DNA of 64,000 nt, taken from positions 124,001 through 188,000 of the forward strand of contig SADC01000858.1 in assembly GCA_004194705.1 (NCBI GenBank), in the 5' to 3' direction. Source of the stretch: Ditylenchus dipsaci (taxonomy: Eukaryota; Nematoda; Chromadorea; Rhabditida; Anguinidae). Below the pieces are notes generated by a model. It ran no database searches. It was not told the DNA's origin and saw only the letters and a list, made by a program, of their open reading frames with translations. Made by a program: the position numbers and the translations under genes. Positions 56,031 to 64,000 of the stretch are shown here, in pieces; positions within the stretch are counted from its first letter, which is position 1; the number at the start of each line of letters is the position of its first letter.

Positions 56031-56762
56031 TTCACATATTTTTAAATGTCTTATTTCACTAAAGTTGAAACAATTCCCATGAAATCAATAATAACGCTTG
56101 AATTGGGTTTAACCAGGGCCTTAACTCAAAATCTTAAAAATAAAGACTTTGGTCGAAATAAGGACATTTTCGGGTAATTTGGCAAAAAAAGGTATTTTAT
56201 CCAGTCCTTATTGCTCCTTTAATGCTGGAAAATAAAATTTCGACTTGAAATTCTGAACAATAATAAGATTGGAGACCCAAAATAAGGACAAATCTTATTA
56301 ATAAAGACGTTTGAGAGCCCTGATTTTAGCTAAATTTTATTATAAGAGAATTTCCTGTCTGCGTGACTGACTTGAGGTGTCGGTTTAAGGGGTGTCGTTT
56401 GTCTTAACTTCAGCCAAAACTAAAAAATCCGACTCAAGACGTTGGCTTGAAGAGTAAAGACTGTATTGGATTAAATAGGGTATTTTAAGGTGGAAAATAA
56501 AATTTTCTAGTTTTTGTTCTGCTGGGTTTTTTATAGTTGCGACCATTCTTTAGTGTGATTTTGATGTAGTTTTGTGAACAGAAGTCAAATCTAATTTTAA
56601 ATTTCCGCAATTTTCGCGCTGGATATCAAAAAAATAATGTCTCTGACTGAAAAAATTAAAGTGCTTGATAATTAAGATATTTTATGAAAAAGCTTGTAAA
56701 GTAGAAATGATTTTCAATGTTCATTATAATCTCTGCAAATTACTAGCCCTATTCTGTCTATC
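56031..56762. other. Upstream of the protease gene; no feature recognised
   Basis: AT-rich, about 730 bp. It should include the protease promoter, but no convincing core motif is visible. Confidence 0.35.
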
Positions 56763-59700
56763 ATGGCTCAGATCCCCTATATTACTTTGATCAAGCCTAA
56801 CGGGAGCCCAATAATCCTGCGACTTCAAGACAACAAACTAGATCTTCGTACTCTTGAGCGCAGCTACCCTGGATTGACTATCACGTTTGATGACCACACG
56901 ACTAACCAGAACAACATTCTTCTGGATATTAATGAAGCAACTAGCGAGGGAATAGAACCTGCAAATGGGTGGCACAACAAAACGTTTAGAATGACTGTAC
57001 TGGGAGCGGAGCAAGGTAGTTTTGAAATAATTTTGCAATTTTTCTAGGACACTTCTTTACTGTAGGGTGATTGGGCTGGTCATTTTTTCATATCTACAGA
57101 AAAAATGATAGAATATCTATTAAACTCATAACAAAAAAATACCAATTTTTTAATGAATAAACAGGGTGCTTCAAAAATTTGCGATGATTTAAAATGGGTA
57201 ATTCTTTTTCTTGTGGCCAATATACTTTTTCGGGGTAAATTTTACTCTTTTTGAGGGGAAATTTTTATTTTGACTCATTTTATTAAAATTTCGACCCTAC
57301 TATAGAATAACCCCCCCCCCCCCCAAAAATTTTTCCTTCTAAAACTTAAGTAAAGACTACCCAAATTTATGTCCCAGACCCCGGAAAATATGCTTAAACT
57401 CTTTATTAGTCACAACTTTCGTACGCTGGCCTACCCCCAAGCCTAAGGGCTAAGCCTAAACTTATTGTTTGCAAGGGTAGTTACAGCATTTTTTAAAGGT
57501 CGGATTTTTTTTGGGGGGGGGGGGTGGTACTTTATAGTAGCGCCAAAATTTCTCACTTTTTTTCAAAAGTGACCACACCTTCATGTAGCACTACGAGTCT
57601 GGTTTCTAATGAGGCATCAGTTGTTGCATTATATTTGCAAAATGTATCACAAAAAGATAAAAGTATAAAGCAAGTAAGAAAATTAATTTGGTTCGTACTT
57701 TTACCCTTTTTAGGATATATTTTGCAAAGATGATGCAACAAATAATACTTCATCAAAATCTGGAGTCACAGGCAGTGCTGGCATTCGGCTCCCAAATTTC
57801 TTACTGGCTCCGAAATTTCTAGTAATAATTTACACCACTTTTTTGCACAATAATTGAATTCTAAAAAGTACGTTTTGTAGAGGAGTAAAGGGATCCCTGG
57901 TTGGTCAAAAAATTAGGTCTTAGAAAAATATACTTCCAATTTAAAAATTACAAAGGGCCAACTCGGAGCCAAATTTTTTCAAAATTCAAAAAATTTGGCT
58001 CCGAGTTGGCTTTTTGTGATTTTTACATTGGAAGTATATTTTTCTAAAACCTAATTTTTTGACCAACTAGGGATCCCTTCCAAAACGTACTTTTTAGAAT
58101 TCAATTATTGTACAAAAAGTCGTGTAAATTATTACTAGAAATTTGGGAGCCAAATGCCAGCACTGGTCACAAGGCTACATTCTGGTGATATCAAGTTTAA
58201 AAGTCTCGATAATGATGATCCTTAGGGTAGTCCTAAAGGAGGAAGGGGGGGGGGTTAAAACAAGGTCTGACTGTACACACCAAAAAAACCGCAGCTTGAA
58301 CCAAGTACATCTGCCCTTAAATATTTCTGAAAATCGATCAAAGAAAAAGTTATGGCCACTTTAAATTGCTGGTAATTCTCGACACACCCTGTGAATCAAA
58401 AACAATTTTCATTAACACATAAATGAATTCGAAAGACTTAACACTGACACATTACTTCGTAGGAGCACAGGTACGACTGGACAGTCACCACTTTCAACTG
58501 AGGGACTTGGCTTTGAGTATAAGAGGAGGAGATCCGCCATTGAGCATTAAGAAATGTGTTTACTTTATTGAGGGTGCAGAAGGCGAGAAGAGGTCAGTGA
58601 CTGTCCTTGACAGTCGCTATGCCGCCACCTACGCCCATGGCTCACATAGGGCGTTAGAAGTAGGAAGCAAGATGACTGTCACCAACTTCGTTGCTAACAC
58701 TCAACATGTCACATCAGTTGTTAAGGTATGTATTTGAAAGCCAATTGCCGTTAGCCACAATGAAAGGGCTGGACCGGATTAGCCCCTTTTTTCGCACGGG
58801 TATGAAAATTAACTTTCAACATTTTTTTTTTTCTTTGGAAACATCATATACAGAGGTAAAAGTACCGGTTTTATTATAAAAATGTTGTCAAAAATAGCAT
58901 TTGATAATGAAAAATATGAGATTTTGCTATTTTCGTTAGTTTAGTTAACGTTTGTGGATGTTATAGAAAAGCAGTTTTAAAAACTCCTAAGGCAATTCCA
59001 GGGCGTTGAAAAAATAGAAAACGTGTTTTCAAGACATTTCTGAAAAAAAATTTGACCAAAATTTTCGCTCAAGGGACCAATAAAAACAAATTTTTTTCTT
59101 AAAATGTTTTTTTTACATTTGCCCCAAAGAATTTTACCATCTTTTCTGGTCCCCCAAGGCAAAAATTCAAATTTTGGTCATATTTTTATTTCGGAAATGT
59201 CTATCCGCGCCCTAAAACACGTTTTCATGGCCTAAAATTGCCTTAGGAGTGATTAAAACCACTTTTGTGGAGCATAGATAAAGTGTGGTTAAGCGAAGGG
59301 CTGAAATTTTAATTTCTGTAGACATCACTCTTTTTCTCGACACTACAGTGACATTCTTTACAGAGTGACACAAGATTACGCATTCTGATAAATCCGCGTA
59401 GGTCTAATGCCTGATCGATTTTCCCAGGAAAGTCAATGAGCGTATTTAAGCTAGCTAGGATCTACTCGGGAGAAATAAAAAAGATTCACTTAGAAATACA
59501 ACAACTTTTCACTAAACATAGCATAAACAATTAAATGCAACTGCAACTTTTAATTCATAAATTTAAAATGAAAAATTTTCAAAAAATGGAGCAGTTATTC
59601 CGTATCACCCTGTATATGCCTTTGTGTCATTCAAAAAATTTCAAACTACTCCAGACCAAAGAGTATCATCCCACAAGAATTGGAATTTCACAAAATGTGC

Positions 59701-60584
59701 CTGTTATTCAAAAAAATATATAATTAATTAGAGAAAAATTAAGGTTGACGGATCTAAGGACTTTTTAATCCTAGAATCTCTTGGTGCAGCAAATCGCTTT
59801 CAAGTGAACGAAAGTGAGTATGGTCGCAAGATACCAGAGACTGGGACAGCTATATCATCTATGCATTCTCAGCACCTGCACATGGCAATGGTCTTCGTTT
59901 AACTACTGGCCAAATCATGGTAAGCAAAAAATAGAATATATTGTTCTGGTAATTGTCACTTGATATAAAATAGAGTAATCAAAATCATTTATCATATAAG
60001 AGCATTTCAATTTCAGAGCATCTTTGGCCGATCCGAGGGGTATTATTATAGGCAGGTGACTGTGAAACGTGGTTCGAATTTCGCTGAAAACACGATCTAG
60101 AGCATTTACAAGCGTAAAATTTTCAAATACTGAATAATTTCCAAATACCAAATTACTGATTTTTAAAAACCAGTCACTTTGTCGCGTTAAAGATGAAAGA
60201 TTGTAAGATATAAACTTTGATAATTTTAGATCAAAATCGTATTCAATTTGTTTTTTCTCTCTAATAATTGCAGCAAGAAAGACTTTATAAACTTAAACGT
60301 CACACCTTTAATAAAATATATCCTTATATGCCTCCTTAAAAGCCAATATACAAATTTAGACATCGGAAATCGACAGACACTGGCACATCTTGGGGTCTTC
60401 AGGATCTAACTGCGGAGACAGTGGTGCGCCTGTATTCTCTCGACCGCTAGAGCTGAACGAAAAAGTCAAGTGGATTGGAATGAATGTGGGATCATCTTCC
60501 AGTGGAAAAAGCAATCCTGTTCAGGCGCACATTGTTTCTTCAGTCACTCTTCTGCATGCGTTGGATAAACTCAAGGTTTTTTAA
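56763..60584 (+). CDS. Trypsin-fold (PA clan) serine protease-like protein, five exons, catalytic triad visible
   Basis: Exons 56763-57015, 58463-58725, 59744-59919, 60017-60055 and 60360-60584 join in phase (1,0,0,0) and end at TAA 60584; about 309 residues. Probable triad: His in AATYAHGSHRALEVGS (exon 2), Asp in VDGSKDFLILES at the start of exon 3, Ser in GSSGSNCGDSGAPVF (exon 5), then WIGMNVGSS and HIVSSV, matching the chymotrypsin-fold order. The N-terminal 85 residues (MAQIPYITLIKPNGSPIILR) lack a signal peptide, unlike digestive trypsins; the spacing resembles invertebrate intracellular trypsin-like proteins. Exon 3 needs one extra base near 59845 (the GGG of ACTGGGACAGC), or removal of a 26-nt GT-AG interval (59814-59839), to stay in frame. 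Intron 1 carries two MITEs; a MULE begins 26 bp after the stop. Confidence 0.78.
57298..57540. mobile_element. Poly-C MITE, copy 3, in protease intron 1
   Basis: Same ends and interior as 3742-3980: CTACTATAGAATAACCCCC on the left, a G run and TACTTTATAGTAG on the right, with AAGCCTAAGGGCTAAGCC inside. The two copies differ by scattered substitutions. Confidence 0.85.
57773..58165. mobile_element. Foldback hAT-like MITE in protease intron 1
   Basis: Ends CAGTGCTGGCATTCGGCTCC and GGAGCCAAATGCCAGCACTG; flanking octamers GTCACAGG and GTCACAAG (7 of 8 match). Nearly the whole 393 bp is one palindrome, with arms carrying TTGAATTCTAAAAAGTACGT and its inverse, and a centre at TTTTTTCAAAATTCAAAAAA. 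Confidence 0.85.
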
Positions 60585-60610
60585 TTTTAAATTTGAGTTA
60601 ATTTCTCAAC

Positions 60611-62176
60611 CGGACACGGACGATTCATCCTCACTATCTAAAAAGGACGATTCATCCTCATTTGGGAAAAGGGACAATTCATCCTCGCTTGGTAAAAAGG
60701 GACAATTCATCCTCACTCGATAAAAAAAGACGATTCATCCTCATTTGGGAAAAAGGGACAATTCATCCTCACTTGTTTAAAAGCGACAATTCATCCTCAC
60801 TTGGTAAAACGGACGATTCATCCTCACTCAGGGACGATTCATCCTCACTCGTTAAAAAGGGACGATTCATCCTCACTCGTCAAAAGGGACGATCCATCCT
60901 CACTATCTAAAAGGGACGATTCATCCTCACTTGTGTAAACAGGGCAATTTATCCTCATTTATAAAAAAGGGGCGATCCATGTTCCCTTATAAAAAAGTAG
61001 CGAGTTTCGGTCTAAAGGGACAATGCTTTTATAGAGACTGATAATTAAAAGACTGTAGATGTTGGAAGACTGTTGCTCTGTTGAAATGATGTAAGGTATT
61101 TACCAATCTATTGTAGATATATTTCATTCCTCCAGACAACTCTATGTGCCTTTCTCGTCCAAACAGCAAAATTCTGTGAATAATTATGATACTTGAACTC
61201 AAAATAATAATTTAAACTCACCTCTCCGAATCATTTTTACCTGAATCGACTAACAAAAACAGCTCTTCACGGCCGGCACCATCTTGGTATATCTGCTGCT
61301 GGAATGTCGACATCCTCCACCCTAGCTGATTCAACGACCGGAATTTGATTGGCAATGCGGACTCTGCGTACCATCTTGCGGGTGGCACTATTTTCTAGAC
61401 TTGGACCTAGCGCTAATGGGACTGACTGGAGCTCATGATTCAAAAGTTCTTTTGGCTTCTGAAAAATCAGTGCACATTAAACGGAGCTATTCACGACCTA
61501 GCTAAATTACTTCTCGGGTGTCTAAGGCGCGACGTTTTATATTTGCTTTGACATTGTTGACTGGAATTGCCATCGGATCCAATGCATGGTTATAAGCTAG
61601 AGAATCGCTGTGAGGAAGAAACTTGACACAAATATTACTGAAAACCAGAGCATGCAAGCGAGCCTTGCATTTTCCATTCTTTTCTTCGAACTTCACGCAT
61701 CTCCAATATTGCTTAGTACCACTGCATGGTTGTTTTGCTGTAGCGCTTCAAGAATCGCCAAGACACGTGTAACCTCTACATAATTGATTTGACCATTTTG
61801 CATGAAAGCATCCATCCTGAAACCATAAATGTGTAATCGCAAGCTAATAAAAATCAGTAAAAGATACGAAAAAGAAGGGAGCGGATCATGAAAAGCAATA
61901 CCCCGAAATAAAATATATTTGAAAATGAACTATTGCAATTTTTTTATCAAGAAAATGAAGAGTCTTTACTGAAGACATCTGAAGTCCCTTTTTTAAAGGA
62001 ACGATGAATCGGCCCTTATAAATAGTGAGGATGAATTGTCCCGTTTTGACGAGTGAGGATGAATCGGCCCTTTTTAATAGTGAGGATGGATCGTCCCTTT
62101 TTGACGAGTGAGGATGAATCGTCCCTTTTTAACGAGTGAGGATGAATTTTCCCAGAGGATGAATTGTCACGTACCG
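60611..62176 (-). mobile_element. Mutator/hAT-like element with long minisatellite arms and FLYWCH-MULE gene remnant
   Basis: Perfect 8-bp flanking repeats TTCTCAAC (60603-60610 and 62177-62184). Left end CGGACACGGACGATTCATCC, right end inverse CGGTACGTGACAATTCATCC. The left arm has about twelve copies of GGGACGATTCATCCTCACT with spacer GTAAAAA; the right arm (61990-62170) has about six inverted. The gene between is MULE-like (separate entry). MULEs typically have long TIRs and 8-11 bp target duplications, which fits. It sits 26 bp after the stop of the protease gene. Confidence 0.75.
61085..61830 (-). pseudogene. MULE-associated N-terminal protein with FLYWCH zinc finger, remnant
   Basis: Minus strand, in order: 61690-61815 starts MDAFMQNGQINYVEVTRVLA. 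61600-61715 gives KQYWRCVKFEEKNGKCKARL then HA, the second half of a FLYWCH zinc finger (YWRC, Cys, ARLH). A piece at 61250-61470 after a TTTTTCAG acceptor gives QKPKELLNHELQSVPLALGP and ends ...IYQDGAGREELFLLVDS. After a short intron (GTGAGT...TTCACAG) RILLFGRERHIEL follows, the segment that precedes the catalytic core of MULE transposases. Two frame changes and stops occur; the DDE core is missing. Confidence 0.65.
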
Positions 62177-62184
62177 TTCTCAAC

Positions 62185-64000
62185 GCCTGGAAAAATTCGA
62201 GTACAGCAACGATACTTTTTTTTTGTGGGTATACACACTGAGTAGCAAGACAAAAAAGTCTGGAAAAAACTCACCTGAAAAAAAACGCTCTTAAACCGCT
62301 CTGATTTTTTTTGTTAGAACTGATTAAATATTTGCATGCACCATGGGGCACCCAACTCGTCGTGTATTATACTTTTAGAAACTTATTGAGCTCTAAACAG
62401 TAAGAGATGATTCAAAAAGTAAAAAGGTTTCAGAGCGTTCAGATTTGGAAAACCAGTGCAAAAAATAGATTTTTTCGCCAAAGTTTTTTTCAAATATTTT
62501 TCTACTTTTTTCACTACCTAAAAACAATATTCCGATTAAATATTTGGACAAAAACAAGATTGAAAATGATGAGACAGTCAACTATTAATTATCCGGTACT
62601 CAGGCATCTTTTGAGTCGAATGAGCAGTCTGGGTCGAAAAGCTTTTTAATTATTTTTGGCTGATTTAATTTGATTCTCGCTTATTTTTTAAGGTCAAAGA
62701 AATTGCTAACACAAGTTCTACTGTTGTTGAGTGAATATGCAGCTGTAGCCAAGGGTCAATCAGAGGTCTTTCGTGCAAGTATTTCCAACCGCCTTCATGC
62801 TTAGCCTAGTTCACTAGAAAATTTTATTCGCATTTAAGTTTTTAAAAGAATATTTATTGTTGCAGTGATTTGAAATATCTTAGTAAAAGTCATATAAAAC
62901 CGTAACGCAATAAAATTAATGGTTCGATCACAGCAAATTACTCGAACAAAACTGAAATATATAAATTTTTTGTAAAGGACTATGGTTGTAGGATCAAATT
63001 GAACGACGAAATTTTCAGATACCGGATACGAATTAGATATCCAATATTTTCGGTATCTGAAAGCCCTATAAAAGACAGTTTATAATCGTTTTCAATCGTT
63101 GGTTTTCAGCTTTTTTTTCAATTCGAAAAGCGAGATTTCGAATTACATCTCAAATCATGAATCCCGGGCGAGCAGCATAGAAAGTCAAGTAAAGTCTAAT
63201 CTAGCTATAAAGATCCTTCTTGGACCAAACCGTACGAGAAAGTAGCCCATAGCAAGGCTTCAATCTCAAAAATTTGAAATTAACACGAGAAAGACTGTGC
63301 GTACTAAACTATGTGTCTTGCTAGTATTAGGTTGATCCAATAGTTGGGAAACTAACCGCGTAAATTTTTTTTTGAAATGTTTTTTCGTTTTAGAGACTTC
63401 GAATTTATTTGTTTACACATTTTAATCATTTTTAGACAACAAAACTTTTTTTGGTATAAAAATGTTAAAAAAAAATTCACCTTGGTCCTCCAAGCTGAGT
63501 GTGTGTGTCGGGTTAAAGAGGTTCGACTGTACTAAAGTGCAATAACCCATTTAGACCACCCTGTACTCCATTTCCGTACATAAAATAATCTGCATAAAGG
63601 TTTGGATGTAAAAAATACTTTCAACGGCAATTTATCAAATCACAAGGTATTTCAAGGGGCATACCAGTGAGTTACAGTGACATTTTGAATTTTTCAACAT
63701 GCAAATACCAGTATATTGCTTAAAACTGCTAAAATTTTGAAAAAGTCGTTATTAATCAAAATTCGTTGAAAACTTAAAATTTTTGTATTCAAAGTTACCA
63801 CTGTAACATCCTAATATGCCGATTTAAAATAAAAAAAATATAAAAAAACAATCAAGGTATTCCATTAAAGTTATAGCTGCGTACAGAAGCCGGTATTTTT
63901 TTTACTTCTGTATTTTTTCGGTCATACGGCTTAGGCTTGGATTTCTCTTTTTTGCTAAACAGTTTTTCTTTGATAGCTAACTCTTTTTTCTTATAAGAAG
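62185..64000. other. Intergenic to window end, no gene recognised
   Basis: AT-rich. A lone right end of the pogo/Tigger-like family (GAGGTTCGACTGTA) is at 63520-63533, and a GATATCCAATATTTTCGGTATC dyad-like piece is near 63038. Short open frames have no support. Confidence 0.4.

Noticed and set aside
59814..59839. A 26-nt GT-AG intron in protease exon 3
   Set aside because: It restores frame, but such a length is below what nematode splicing is known to handle, and adding one G to the nearby GGG restores frame equally well. Treated as a probable sequence error.
60662..60910. Ser/Asp-rich repeat open frame as a secreted or structural protein
   Set aside because: It is the minisatellite arm of the MULE-like element, mirrored at 61990-62170.

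Overview
This window is eukaryotic and most likely from a nematode. The evidence is two genes of the nematode-type seven-helix chemoreceptor superfamily (one Srh/Sri-like, one Srbc/Sra-like), splice acceptors of the TTTTCAG type, many introns of about 45 bases, and dispersed TTAGGC/GCCTAAG stretches. The taxon is an inference; there is no rRNA or mitochondrial marker. The DNA is AT-rich, gene-poor and saturated with small DNA transposons.

Genes, left to right: a partial Srh/Sri-like chemoreceptor (5934-6398, minus); a small DNA-binding-domain protein carried inside a pogo-like transposon (13417-14080, minus); a Frizzled Wnt receptor in eight exons (19759-24256, plus); a convergent multi-helix Gr/GUR-like membrane protein in four exons (25082-28881, minus); a complete five-exon Srbc/Sra-like chemoreceptor (36012-37998, minus); a short secreted Gly/Arg-rich peptide (40625-40912, plus); an unrecognised secreted hydrophobic-repeat protein present twice in opposite orientation (45334-46427 plus and 48803-49896 minus) in a 1.5-kb inverted duplication; and a trypsin-fold (PA clan) serine protease in five exons (56763-60584, plus) with a visible His-Asp-Ser triad.

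Mobile DNA fills the rest. At least seven hAT-like elements can be delimited by TIRs and 8-bp target duplications. Most have end arms built of a short motif private to that element (GTACGAG, GATCAGATC, GGGTAAATACCC, GAAAGTCGA, GGGAAACGGGAA, CCGATATCCGA). Three regions keep recognisable hAT transposase pieces (BED zinc finger, central region, C-terminal dimerisation domain). There are also Merlin (ISXO2-type) and Mutator-like (FLYWCH) transposase remnants, many TA-flanked pogo/Tigger-like MITEs (ends CAGTCGAACC or CCGTATTTCCTC), a poly-C MITE family, and a tRNA-derived SINE with inverted heads.

Several otherwise well conserved coding exons are broken by single-base indels, often in short homopolymer runs. 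The two arms of the inverted duplication also differ mainly by homopolymer length. I therefore suspect residual assembly errors rather than widespread gene death, and exon joins that depend on those sites are marked as such.
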